Assembly (NCBI GenBank): GCA_903881505.1
Contig: CAIRTM010000091.1
Location: 1-64,000, forward strand
From: an uncultured delta proteobacterium
GTDB taxonomy: Bacteria > Desulfobacterota > WTBG01 > CAIYCZ01 > CAIRTM01
Direction of reading: 5' to 3'
Length of the DNA: 64,000 nt
Under the pieces are notes generated by a model. The model saw nothing but the letters and a program-made list of their open reading frames with translations. It did not search any database and was not told the DNA's origin. Numbering within the stretch: the first letter of the stretch is position 1; every line of letters begins with the position of its first letter. The position numbers and the translations under genes were made by a program. Below, in pieces: positions 54,947-64,000 of this stretch.

Positions 54947-55798
54947 TTACGGCTGGTCGCCGTCAACAAACAGAACAACCGGGGTTTGTACGCTGATGGC
55001 CAGATTGCTCTTGGACCAGGTTCCGTAAAAGGCGGCGTTTATGAACTTGTTAACACTCTTGGCCACATCCGAAAAAAAGTAGCTCGGCGTGTACATGCAG
55101 TTTGTGCAGGCCGGGCAGTGATTGTCGGCAAAACTGCAGTGAAACCACTTGGGCGAATAGCCGCAGGGATTGAATGAGTATACCTTTTTCACGCGGTAGA
55201 ATGCCCGCTGGCCCATGCTGCCGTAATAGGCTGCCCTGGCGGCGTCTTCCTTGGTAACAAAGCAGGTCGTGACATCAAAACCCCAGTACATGGCCGGCAC
55301 GACCACGTTGCCGGTATTGCTGCAGTTGTAGGGATCGATGCTGAAAATAGCATCGGAAAGCGACGGGTCGGCTGAAACAGCACTCTGGGCCGCCTGTCCG
55401 CCGGCGGAATGGCCGCCCATCAGCCAGTGCGAAATCGAGGTGCAGCCGGTTCCGGCCAGCCAGCCGACCAGGTTGGCCCGCACGGCAAGGGCCAGGTTGC
55501 GGAACTTGGTTGCATCGGTTTTTACCATGTTGCCGGGAACGTGGTCCATGATAACCACAATGTAGCCGTAAGCTGTAAGGGCGTTGGCCAGGCTGTCATA
55601 GCCTTCACGCGACATCGCTGTGCCGACGCCAAGCAGAATCGCCTCCCGGGCTCCCGGGGCCGGATTGGGATAAAAGACTTTTACCTGTCCCTGGGAAATA
55701 TCCTTGGTAAATGACGCTGCCTCTGCATTGCTGAATCCGAAAACTGCAAGCGCCGCAAGGGCGACTGTTATTGCAATACTCTTTGATGTTTTTTTCAT
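54947..55798 (-). CDS. Secreted alpha/beta hydrolase (GHSAGG serine hydrolase)
   Basis: Signal peptide KKTSKSIAITVALAALAVFGFSNAEA; MGGHSAGGQAAQSAV nucleophile elbow; DPYN and DNHCP candidates for the acid/His; many Cys. Confidence 0.75.
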   Translation of the reverse strand: MKKTSKSIAITVALAALAVFGFSNAEAASFTKDISQGQVKVFYPNPAPGAREAILLGVGTAMSREGYDSLANALTAYGYIVVIMDHVPGNMVKTDATKFRNLALAVRANLVGWLAGTGCTSISHWLMGGHSAGGQAAQSAVSADPSLSDAIFSIDPYNCSNTGNVVVPAMYWGFDVTTCFVTKEDAARAAYYGSMGQRAFYRVKKVYSFNPCGYSPKWFHCSFADNHCPACTNCMYTPSYFFSDVAKSVNKFINAAFYGTWSKSNLAISVQTPVVLFVDGDQP

Positions 55799-55858
55799 AA
55801 TAATCCTCACTTTCTATGAATTTTATATTTATTTTGACTGGTTTTTAATTCAAAATAA

Positions 55859-55871
55859 CAACATTTTGTTG
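55859..55871. promoter_or_regulatory. CAACATTTTGTTG palindrome in the AT-rich divergent promoter region
   Basis: Inverted repeat CAACA-TTT-TGTTG about 60 nt upstream of the hydrolase start. Confidence 0.35.
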
Positions 55872-56011
55872 GCTGAATAATTATGCATTTTCAAAATAAC
55901 GGCAAGCTATTTTTTTCTTTTTTTTACAATTAACGCTATTGTTTTCTCTATAGAAATAATACTTATAACAGATAAAACAATGTGAAATAATATTGGTTTT
56001 TAAATAGCGGC

Positions 56012-56040
56012 TTGACAAACAAATCAATTTTATTTATCGT
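56012..56040 (+). promoter_or_regulatory. Candidate sigma70 promoter TTGACA-N17-TATCGT
   Basis: -35 at 56012-56017, -10 at 56035-56040; implies an approximately 330-nt leader before the histidine kinase. Confidence 0.5.
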
Positions 56041-56379
56041 TTCAATTACCTGTATTGCACACATCGAAGGGGGCAAATACTCTCAATCTATAACAGTGTC
56101 TGAGCTTTACGCCGGCCTGCAGACGGCGACTGCGAATTTTGAACGGGGTGGCCGGGAGCGAATCCGCGCACATGGAGGCTGTGTCGCAATTCATTGTAGA
56201 CTGCCATTTCGGATCTGCCGCGGACGCTGATACATCTCAAGGCTTTGATTTTGCTTCAGGCAAAGATTTCTCCCGGAGCCTGCCCTGCGCTGGCCGAATG
56301 GGTCAAGATAATGCCTTTTTGCATTGCAGTCCTCCATGTCCCGAAATTACAGCTGCGGCAGTATGGCGCAGGAATCCGG

Positions 56380-59268
56380 ATGAAGGCTCATATGAAAAGC
56401 TTCTGCATTTTTTGCATGGCGGCGGCTGTGATTGGTATGGCCTGCCCTGCGGCATATGCCCTGTCGCCCGGAGACATGAATAAAGCGCCGGCCGCGCCGG
56501 ATGATCACGCGCTCGCTTCAAACCCGCTGTGGTGCATCGTGTGTGCGGCGCCCGGCGGTATCGGCACCATTAAAAACGGCACGCTCGGCATGGTCAACGA
56601 CTATATCACGGAGATGCTTGGCTACAGCCGGCAGGAGCTGCAGGGCCGCGGCGAGAGGATGCTGTATGCGGACGAAAACGACTACGCCCTGGTCCAGAGC
56701 AGGCTGCAGGATATGCGCGGCCGGCGCGAAGCCGCCCTTGACACCCGCTGGAAAACAAAGGCCGGCAGGATCGTGGATGTCCATCTGCTTGTATCGCCGC
56801 TTGAACCCGGCAGCCCCGCGGCCGGCTTCGTATTCGTGGTACATGACATTACCGAGCGCAAACAGGCCGAAAATGCCGTCAGGCGCAGGGCGAGCCGCAC
56901 CCATGCAGCGGCTGTTGCTGTCCTTTGCCTGCCTGTCATTCTGCTTGTTTTGCTGGCGCGGAAGCACGCACGGCTGCGGCAATCCGAGCAGGAGCTAAGG
57001 ACTTTCAAGGAGGCTTTTGAGAATTTAACGGATGCCGTCGGCATGGCAACACCCCAGGGCCGGCATTATTACCAGAACAGGGCTTTTGATAATCTGTTCG
57101 GAACCATAGGCGATAACCCGATCGACAGGTTTGTTGATCCGGCTGTCGGCAGGAATATTTTTGCAACGATCATGTCCGGAGAGCTTTGGACGGGCGAAGC
57201 CCGGATGTACGGCCGCGAGCGCAAAATTATCGATGTTTTTCTGAGGGCATACCCCAACAAAAACAAAAACGGCACCATCATATCACTTGTCGGCATTCTT
57301 TCTGACATCACCGCAAGCAAGCAGGCGACGGCTGCGCTGCGCGAAAGTGAAAAAAATGTCAGCAACATCCTGAACACGATTGACGATGTTGTCATGTCCT
57401 ATTCGCTCAGGGATGAGCGCACAGCCTACCTGAGCCCCTCGCTTGAAAAAATATTCGGCGTAAAGCTGGGTCGGCATATAGCAGACTGGCACCTGTGGAT
57501 GGAATCCGTGCACCCGGACGACATGCAAAAACTCAATGATTCCATAGCCCGGCTGGCTGAACACGGCCTTTCAGACGAAGAGTTCAGGATTCTACGGCCC
57601 GACGGCAGCATTGCCTGGGTGCGTTCACGCGCTAAGATTATTTGCGACGAAGCAGGCAGACCCGACAGACTTGACCGGATCATAAGCGATATTACCGAGC
57701 GCAAACAGGCCGAAATAGCCCTGCGCGAAAGCGAGGCCAAGCTGGCTGCGCTTTTTTCCTCCATGACCGAGATGGTCGTTCTGCATGACCTGGTGTTTGA
57801 TCAAGGCCGCCCCGTCAACTATCGCATTGTCGATTGCAACAGCGCCTTTACCGATGTAACGGGAATCGCCCGGGAAGCTGCAGTGGGCAGGCTCGCCACC
57901 GAGGTGTACGGCACCGATACGCCTCCGCACCTTGAGGAGTTCAGCCGGGTGGCCCTGACGGGCGAGTCGTGCAGCTTCGAGACCTTTTTCCCTCCCATGC
58001 GGAAACATTTTTCCGTTTCCGTGGTGTGCCCCGGTGAAAACAGGTTCGCCACCATCACAACCGACATCACCGGGCGCAGGCGGTCCGAGGAGGCGCACGA
58101 GCGATTGCAGGCCCAGCTCATCCAGGCCCAAAAGATCGAATCCATCGGCCGGCTTGCCGGCGGTGTGGCCCATGATTTCAATAATATCCTCAGCGTGATT
58201 CTGGGCTATACGGACATGGCGCTTCAAACTGCAGGCGAGAACCAGCCCCTGCGCGCCGATCTTCTCGAAATCCGTCAGGCGGTCGAGCGCTCATCAAAGC
58301 TGACCCGGCAGCTGCTGGCGTTTGCACGCAAGCAGACCATCGCGCCCCGGGTGCTTGACCTGAACGCAACCGTGGAGGAAATGCTCAAGATGCTGCGCCG
58401 GCTGATCGGTGAGGACATCGATCTGGCCTGGCTGCCGGGTAAAAGTCTGCGGCCGGTTAAAATCGACCCCTCGCAGCTTGATCAGGTCCTGGCCAATCTG
58501 TGCGTCAATGCGCGGGATGCGATCTCGGACGTGGGACGCGTTACCATTGAAACAGCCAATGCCACGCTCGATGAAGCCCACTGCGCCCGGCATCCGGACT
58601 GCGCACCGGGCGATTATGTCATGCTGGCGGTGAGCGATACCGGCTGCGGCATGGACCGGGAAACGCTGGCAAATATTTTCGACCCGTTTTTTACCACCAA
58701 GGATGTCGGCACAGGCACCGGGCTGGGGCTTTCAACCGTGTATGGGATCGTGAAGCAGAACAGCGGCTGCATCGACGTTTTCAGTGAACCGGGCCATGGA
58801 ACCCGGTTCATAATCTACCTGCCGCAGCACAGCGATGATACCGGGCTGTCAGGAGACCCTGATGCTCCGGACAGGCCGGTAGCGCGCGGAACTGAAACCG
58901 TTCTGCTCGCCGAGGATGAGCCTGCAAATCTTGAAATGTATCGCAGAATGCTCGACCGGCTCGGATATGCGGTGCTGCCGGCGTCCACGCCGGAAGAATG
59001 CCTGCGGCTGGCCCGTGAGTGCACAGGCCGCATAGATCTGCTCCTGACCGATGTCGTCATGCCCGGAATGAACGGGCCCGATCTGGCGAAAACCCTGCGT
59101 GCCGACAGCCCCGGCCTGAAATGCCTGTTTATGTCCGGCTATACGGACAAGGCCTTTAATCATCAGGGTGTGCTTGAGCCCGGCATACACTTTATTCAAA
59201 AGCCGTTCTCACTCGAGGAACTTGCGGATAAGGTCAGGGAAGTTCTGGACGGTCCGGCCCGGCATTAA
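56380..59268 (+). CDS. PAS-containing hybrid sensor histidine kinase with C-terminal receiver domain
   Basis: Signal-peptide-like N-terminus, several PAS/PAC motifs (VFVVHDITERKQAE, ILSDITASKQA, IISDITERKQAE), GGVAHDFNNILSVILGYTDMAL H-box, VSDTGCGMDRETLANIFDPFFTTKDVGTGTGLGLSTVYGIVKQ, REC VLLAEDEPANLEMY...LLTDVVMPGMNGPDL. Confidence 0.93.
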   Translation: MKAHMKSFCIFCMAAAVIGMACPAAYALSPGDMNKAPAAPDDHALASNPLWCIVCAAPGGIGTIKNGTLGMVNDYITEMLGYSRQELQGRGERMLYADENDYALVQSRLQDMRGRREAALDTRWKTKAGRIVDVHLLVSPLEPGSPAAGFVFVVHDITERKQAENAVRRRASRTHAAAVAVLCLPVILLVLLARKHARLRQSEQELRTFKEAFENLTDAVGMATPQGRHYYQNRAFDNLFGTIGDNPIDRFVDPAVGRNIFATIMSGELWTGEARMYGRERKIIDVFLRAYPNKNKNGTIISLVGILSDITASKQATAALRESEKNVSNILNTIDDVVMSYSLRDERTAYLSPSLEKIFGVKLGRHIADWHLWMESVHPDDMQKLNDSIARLAEHGLSDEEFRILRPDGSIAWVRSRAKIICDEAGRPDRLDRIISDITERKQAEIALRESEAKLAALFSSMTEMVVLHDLVFDQGRPVNYRIVDCNSAFTDVTGIAREAAVGRLATEVYGTDTPPHLEEFSRVALTGESCSFETFFPPMRKHFSVSVVCPGENRFATITTDITGRRRSEEAHERLQAQLIQAQKIESIGRLAGGVAHDFNNILSVILGYTDMALQTAGENQPLRADLLEIRQAVERSSKLTRQLLAFARKQTIAPRVLDLNATVEEMLKMLRRLIGEDIDLAWLPGKSLRPVKIDPSQLDQVLANLCVNARDAISDVGRVTIETANATLDEAHCARHPDCAPGDYVMLAVSDTGCGMDRETLANIFDPFFTTKDVGTGTGLGLSTVYGIVKQNSGCIDVFSEPGHGTRFIIYLPQHSDDTGLSGDPDAPDRPVARGTETVLLAEDEPANLEMYRRMLDRLGYAVLPASTPEECLRLARECTGRIDLLLTDVVMPGMNGPDLAKTLRADSPGLKCLFMSGYTDKAFNHQGVLEPGIHFIQKPFSLEELADKVREVLDGPARH

Positions 59269-59286
59269 CAGTCTGCAGGGGCGCTG

Positions 59287-60333
59287 CTATGCGCGCCGGC
59301 GGCCGCCTGGGCCCTGCCCGGCAGGCCGGCCGAGGGCTGCAAGGGTTTCAAGCATGCTGCGATGGGAGTCTTCGGGAGTGCCTTGGCTGCCGGCCTTGCC
59401 GGGATAGATTTCATACAGGCAGCGGTAACTCGGGGGGGTCAGGTTGGGCATGCACACATTGGCGCCGCGGGTAAGGCCGTGTGCGCGGCCGTGCGCGCTG
59501 TTGATGGTTGCAAGCGCCGTGGTGCTGGGAATGTTGGCCTCGGGGCACGCAAGGCGCGCAAGCGCCACGACAATGCAGGCCATCTGTTCGGTTGCCGGCG
59601 CCTGATCAGCACCGGCGGCCGGCGCACCTTCGCGGCCCAGCCGGGTTGCGGGGTGCGCGATATACGGCCCTATCCCGATCATATCAAGATCAAGCTCCCT
59701 GAAAAGCGCAAGATCGCGGGCAATGCTTGCACGGGTCTGGCCGGGAATGCCGACCATGATACCGCTGCCGGTTTCATAGCCCAGAGCTTTAATGGTGCGC
59801 AGCAGCGCAATCCGGTCGCAGACAGCCTGATCATTATGGGGGGGATGAATGCGTGCGAAGAGTCCCCGGTCCGAGGTCTCAAAACGCAGAAGATAGCGGT
59901 CGGCGCCGCGTGCGCGCCACAGCGCAAGCTCATCAGGCGCGCGCTCGCCCAGGCTGAGCGTTACGGCCAGACCGGTTGTGCCTTTGATATCGCCGACAAG
60001 GTCGGCAACCCATTGGGAGTCCAGCTCCGGGTCTTCGCCCGCCTGAAGTACTATCGTTCCGTAGCCGAACGCAAACGCCCGGCGGGCGCAGGCCATGATT
60101 TCATCGCGCGACAGGCGATAGCGTTTCAGCGCGGCGTGCGCGGCGCTGATGCCGCAATACGTGCACAACCTCGCGCAATGGTTTGAAATTTCCACCAGCC
60201 CGCGCAGATGCACGCAGTCGCCGACCCGGCGCGCCCGTTCCTGATCGGCCATCTCCCAGAGACGCTCGAGCCGTTTCGGATCATCGCAGCGCAGCCAGGC
60301 GAGAATTTCGCCGCGCGCAAGCTCAGGAGCCAC
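59287..60333 (-). CDS. hydE: [FeFe] hydrogenase maturase HydE (radical SAM)
   Basis: RGLVEISNHCARLCTYCGISAAHAALKRYRLSRDEI, LQAGEDPELDSQWVADLV, TLSLGERAPDELALWRARGADRYLLRFETSD. GTG start near 60333, overlapping the hydF end. Confidence 0.92.
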   Translation of the reverse strand: MAPELARGEILAWLRCDDPKRLERLWEMADQERARRVGDCVHLRGLVEISNHCARLCTYCGISAAHAALKRYRLSRDEIMACARRAFAFGYGTIVLQAGEDPELDSQWVADLVGDIKGTTGLAVTLSLGERAPDELALWRARGADRYLLRFETSDRGLFARIHPPHNDQAVCDRIALLRTIKALGYETGSGIMVGIPGQTRASIARDLALFRELDLDMIGIGPYIAHPATRLGREGAPAAGADQAPATEQMACIVVALARLACPEANIPSTTALATINSAHGRAHGLTRGANVCMPNLTPPSYRCLYEIYPGKAGSQGTPEDSHRSMLETLAALGRPAGQGPGGRRRA

Positions 60334-61543
60334 GGCACAGCTCCAGCACATCGGGAAACGGTTCCAGCGAGCGCTCAAGAACGCCCAGGCACTTGGCGAT
60401 TGCCAGTCCATAGTTGGTTACCGGCACGCCGGCCTGGCGGCATTTTTCAAGCCTGCGCAGCACGGCTTTGCGTGTGTGCATGCACGCTCCGCAGTGGATC
60501 ACCAGGCGGTAGTCAGCAAGGTCTTCAGGAAAATCATGCCCGGCAGCCGTTGTAAAGCGCAGAGGCGCCCCGGTGTAGCGCTCAAGCCAGCGCGGCAGTT
60601 TCACCCGGCCGATGTCGTCTTCAATCGGGTGATGCGTGCACGACTCGGCAATCAGCACCCGGTCGCCTTCGCGCAGCCGGTCGATGGCCCGTGTGCCCTG
60701 CACCAGCGTAGCGAGATCGGCTTTGTACCGGGCGAACAGTATCGAAAAGCCGGTCAGCATGCTCTGCGGCGGCGCCAGGGCTGCAACCTGCTCGAATGCC
60801 TGTGAATCGGTAATGATAAGGGGGGGCGGCTCTTTCAACCGGATAATCGCCTGTTCGAGTTCATGCTCGCGCACCACAAGGGCGCAGCGGCCGTTATCCA
60901 GAAGGTCGCGGATGGTCTGCACCTGCGGCAAAATCAGGCGTCCGCGCGGGGCTTCGCGGTCGATCGGCACCACCAGCACGGCAATGTCTCCGGGTGAGAT
61001 CAGGTCGGCGGCAATGCAGGCTGTTTCAAGACAGCCCTCGGGCGCGTGTTCAATCAGCGCGTCCTTCAGGGCGTCGGTGCCGTGCGCCTGAACCGTGCTC
61101 GTGAAAACAAGCGGTATATCATCCGGAAATTCCGCAGGAGGTTTGGGCTCGCCGCAGAGGTCCTGCTTGTTATGGGCCGCAATAACAGGCACGGCGCGCG
61201 CCTTCAGCTCGGCGGCGAGCTGCCGTTCAAAGGCGCCCCATATCCCGTCGCAGGTTATGATCACGCCCAGGTCGACCCGGTCGAGGCATGAGCGTGTTTT
61301 GCGGTTGCGCAGCTCTCCCAGCGCGCCGCTGTCATCGATGCCGGCCGTGTCGATAAACACAACCGGGCCCAGCGGCAGCAGCTCCATGGGCTTTTCAACC
61401 GGGTCCGTGGTCGTGCCGGCATGCGGCGATACGATGGAGATCTGCTGACCGCACAGGGCGTTCAGGACGCTTGATTTGCCCACATTGCGGCGGCCGAACA
61501 TGCCGATATGCAGGCGCATGCTTTTGGGTGCGGAAAGAGACAT
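60323..61543 (-). CDS. hydF: [FeFe] hydrogenase maturation GTPase HydF
   Basis: LHIGMFGRRNVGKSSVLNALCGQQISIVSPHAGTTTDPVEKPMELLPLGPVVFIDTAGIDDSGALGELR...ESCTHHPIEDDIGRVKLPRWL...VIHCGACMHTRKAV. Confidence 0.95.
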   Translation of the reverse strand: MSLSAPKSMRLHIGMFGRRNVGKSSVLNALCGQQISIVSPHAGTTTDPVEKPMELLPLGPVVFIDTAGIDDSGALGELRNRKTRSCLDRVDLGVIITCDGIWGAFERQLAAELKARAVPVIAAHNKQDLCGEPKPPAEFPDDIPLVFTSTVQAHGTDALKDALIEHAPEGCLETACIAADLISPGDIAVLVVPIDREAPRGRLILPQVQTIRDLLDNGRCALVVREHELEQAIIRLKEPPPLIITDSQAFEQVAALAPPQSMLTGFSILFARYKADLATLVQGTRAIDRLREGDRVLIAESCTHHPIEDDIGRVKLPRWLERYTGAPLRFTTAAGHDFPEDLADYRLVIHCGACMHTRKAVLRRLEKCRQAGVPVTNYGLAIAKCLGVLERSLEPFPDVLELCRGS

Positions 61544-61554
61544 AATAATTGTTC

Positions 61555-61660
61555 AGCGGTATAATCCGTATCGAAATCGCTATAGGGATCGTTTTTTCTA
61601 AAAACCACGGTCCCGATACCGAACCCGATCCCGATAACAAAGCTGTAGTTCCAATTTTAA
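61555..61660. repeat. Dispersed repeat of the 'cgctatcgggatcggtat' type between hydG and hydF
   Basis: gtatcgaaatcgctatagggatcg ... ggtcccgataccgaacccgatcccgata; related to aaaaatcgctatcgggatcggtat at 3364-3390. Confidence 0.6.
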
Positions 61661-61697
61661 CCTGCGCATCCCGGCTTTGGACAGGGATGCGTTCGTA

Positions 61698-63074
61698 TCA
61701 GCAATACACATCTGTTTCACCCGCGGCAATGCGCTCGAGCAGGCCGCGGGCTATTGAGCGCACAGAGCTGTCAAGCGCCAGCAGATGCTGCGCGATCAGC
61801 GCCCGGCCGGTCCGGCGGGTTTCTTCAGAGGCAAACCGGTCAAGGTATTCCTGAAACGTGGCGAGCGCATTTGGATCACAGTGTGATTTAATCGCTCCGG
61901 GCCTGGCCAGATCCATGAAATCGCGGCCCGTGCGGCCCAGGCGGTAGCAGGCCGTGCAAAACGAGGGGATGTAGCCCAGATGAGCAATGTCGCGGATGAC
62001 TTCATCAAGGCTGCGGTGATCGCCCAGGCTGAACTGGCCGCTGTTCTCGTCGTCGCCGTGCCCGTAGCCACCGGGCGTTGTGCGGCTGCCGGCAGAAATC
62101 TGGGATACACCCAGAGCAAAAGCGGCACGCCGGACCTCGGGTGTTTCGCGTGTTGACAGGATAATGCCGGTGTAGGGAACGGCCAGGCGCAGAATCGCGA
62201 TCAATTTTAAAAAATCATCATCAGATACCGCGGCCGGGGGATGCGTTGCCAGCGCGGAGCCGGAGGCGGGCTCAAGGCGCGGCACGCTGATGGTGTGCGG
62301 CCCGGCCCCGAATGTTTTCTCGAGCTCGCGAGCGTGCTGCAGCAGGGCCAGCAGCTCAAAGCGCCAGTCATGCAGGCCGAACAGGGCGCCGATGCCCACG
62401 TCATTGATGCCGGCCTGCATGGCGCGGTGCATGGTCATCAAACGGCGCAGGTAATCGGCTTTCGGGCCGGCCGGGTGCATGCGCGCGTATGTTTGCGGAT
62501 GATACGTCTCTTGAAACAGCTGATACGTGCCGATGCGGCTTGCGGCGAGCTGCCGGAATTCGTCCGTCTCAAGCGGAGCGATGTTGACGTTCACGCGCCG
62601 GATTTCGCGGTCCGCTTCACGGCATTCGTATATGGTAGCGATTGCATCAAGAATATAGCTCAGGGAGTCCGGGCCTGCATGCTCCCCGGCGACCAGCAGC
62701 AGCCGCTTATGGCCGGCTGCTGTCAGGCAGCGCACCTCATCGGCGATCTGCTCCTGCGACAGGCTCATCCGGTGCATGTCCGCATTTGCGCTGCGGAACC
62801 CGCAGTACAGGCATTCATTCTGACAGCGGTTGGAAATATACAGCGGAGCAAAAAGCACCAGCCGTTTTCCGTAAATGGTTTCCTTGACCGCGCGCGCGGC
62901 TGCAAAGAGTTCCCCGAGAAGCTGCGGATCGGTCACGCGGCTCAGCAGCGCGGCCTGCTCCGGCTCCAGTCCCTGCAGCGTTCGCGCCCGGGCAAGCGCG
63001 TCGCGCACCGGGCCGGGATCGGGAGACGGCTGAGCAAGGGCTGACTGGATCTGATGAATGTTAATGAAAGACAT
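61698..63074 (-). CDS. hydG: [FeFe] hydrogenase maturase HydG (radical SAM tyrosine lyase)
   Basis: LFAPLYISNRCQNECLYCGFRSANADMHRMSLSQEQIADEVRCLTAAGHKRLLLVAGEHAG...NVNIAPLETDEFRQL...FQETYHPQTYARMHPAGPKADY...FCTACYRLGRTGRDFMDLARPGAIKSHCDPNAL. Confidence 0.96.
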   Translation of the reverse strand: MSFINIHQIQSALAQPSPDPGPVRDALARARTLQGLEPEQAALLSRVTDPQLLGELFAAARAVKETIYGKRLVLFAPLYISNRCQNECLYCGFRSANADMHRMSLSQEQIADEVRCLTAAGHKRLLLVAGEHAGPDSLSYILDAIATIYECREADREIRRVNVNIAPLETDEFRQLAASRIGTYQLFQETYHPQTYARMHPAGPKADYLRRLMTMHRAMQAGINDVGIGALFGLHDWRFELLALLQHARELEKTFGAGPHTISVPRLEPASGSALATHPPAAVSDDDFLKLIAILRLAVPYTGIILSTRETPEVRRAAFALGVSQISAGSRTTPGGYGHGDDENSGQFSLGDHRSLDEVIRDIAHLGYIPSFCTACYRLGRTGRDFMDLARPGAIKSHCDPNALATFQEYLDRFASEETRRTGRALIAQHLLALDSSVRSIARGLLERIAAGETDVYC

Positions 63075-63344
63075 GCCTGTTCCGGATGAAAAAGCGGGGC
63101 GCGTTCGTTGTCATATGCCGTGGATTACAGCGCTCAGTGTAAGGCAGGCAGTTCGTTCGTCTGTATCTAATAATATGGGCGCTGAAAAACCTGTCAAGCG
63201 AATTCTGTTGCAGCGGGTTTTCCGTGACACGGCCGGATTTTCATTTTTGGCCTTGCTTTTCGATATAAAAAAAAACTAAGATTTAACCATGATACCAAAA
63301 AACGCACGGGGCAGTGATATCCTTATTTGCGAAGGAGTATTTCC

Positions 63345-64000
63345 ATGGCACAGCAGTTAACCGTTGAGCAGGTAACGCCGTTTCTGGCGCGGATGAAAAA
63401 ACGCGACCTCAAAGTCGCCGTACTGCATTCAGGCGGCCCTGCGCCCGGCGCCAACCGTGTGATTGCCGGGGCGGCCAAGCAGTTCATCGACCGGAAAATA
63501 CCGGTTATCGGCTTTATCAACGGCTATGAATTCATCCAGCTGCTGCCGCCGCAGGATCTGCGCCCCGGGCGGCATTTTATTGAAATCGATGAAGAGACCA
63601 TATCGCACGGCCTTGATTCAAACACGCTGATTATACGAACCGCGCGCGCCAATCCCGCAAAAGACATTGCCGCCCAGGGTGACCTGAATGACCCGAAGAA
63701 AACTGCCGCGATCAACCGGATTTTGGACATATTCGAATACATGCGCATCGGCGCCCTGATCTCGATCGGCGGCGATGATACCCTGAAAACCGCAAATTTT
63801 ATTTATGAAATCGCGCGCCGACGCTCGCAGGAGAATCCGGACGCGGTCTTTGACAGCGCGATCGTGCATGTGCCCAAAACGATTGACAACGATTATTACG
63901 GCATTCCCTGGACGTTCGGCTACTTTACCGCTGCCGAGGCTGCCGGCCGGATCGTGCGAGGCCTGTATGATGATGCCAGAGCGACTAACTGCTACCATGT
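63345..64000 (+). CDS. 6-phosphofructokinase (probably PPi-dependent type), truncated by window end
   Basis: Not in ORF track (no stop in window). Translation from ATG 63345 after gaaggag: MAQQLTVEQVTPFLARMKKRDLKVAVLHSGGPAPGANRVIAG...GYEFIQ...LISIGGDDTLKTA...IVHVPKTIDNDYYGIPWTFGYFTAA. Confidence 0.9.
   Translation, partial: MAQQLTVEQVTPFLARMKKRDLKVAVLHSGGPAPGANRVIAGAAKQFIDRKIPVIGFINGYEFIQLLPPQDLRPGRHFIEIDEETISHGLDSNTLIIRTARANPAKDIAAQGDLNDPKKTAAINRILDIFEYMRIGALISIGGDDTLKTANFIYEIARRRSQENPDAVFDSAIVHVPKTIDNDYYGIPWTFGYFTAAEAAGRIVRGLYDDARATNCYH

Noticed and set aside
1-64000. CRISPR arrays, tRNA or rRNA genes
   Set aside because: No regularly spaced repeat-spacer pattern and no recognisable tRNA/rRNA sequence was found by reading; the attC series is the only periodic repeat.

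Overview
64-kb window of a GC-rich bacterial chromosome; the taxon is not determinable with confidence from the sequence alone. About 38 ordinary genes are recognisable: partial etfA, comEC, rlmN, glycosyltransferases, a peptidase U32, a PleD-like GGDEF regulator, kamA, a ferredoxin, a long minus-strand block (gmhB, purB, asnB, a surface-glycan cluster with an embedded radical-SAM gene, a type IV pilin with pilS/pilR), dgt, rng, a DMSO-reductase-like pair, a NapH/NapG-like polyferredoxin, gpmI, hydE/hydF/hydG, and a partial phosphofructokinase. The most unusual stretch is 12.2-15.65 kb. It reads as a relic chromosomal integron: a frameshifted, truncated IntI N-terminus on the minus strand, a candidate attI with a 14-bp direct repeat, then six plus-strand AT-richer cassettes separated by five highly similar attC sites (66-68 bp), and an eroded tail abutting an orphan WbuZ/HisF-like gene. 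Cassette boundaries are supported by complementarity between each cassette's 5' GTTRRRY-type heptamer and its own 3' RYYYAAC-type heptamer. Five of the six cassettes encode small predicted membrane proteins of unknown function. Other points of interest are a sigma-54 promoter plus a TGACA/TGTCA palindrome upstream of the pilin, a propeller/degenerate-transglutaminase fusion, a secreted serine hydrolase in an AT-rich island, a histidine kinase with a predicted periplasmic PAS domain, and several dispersed palindromic repeats, two of which create false or extended ORF segments.
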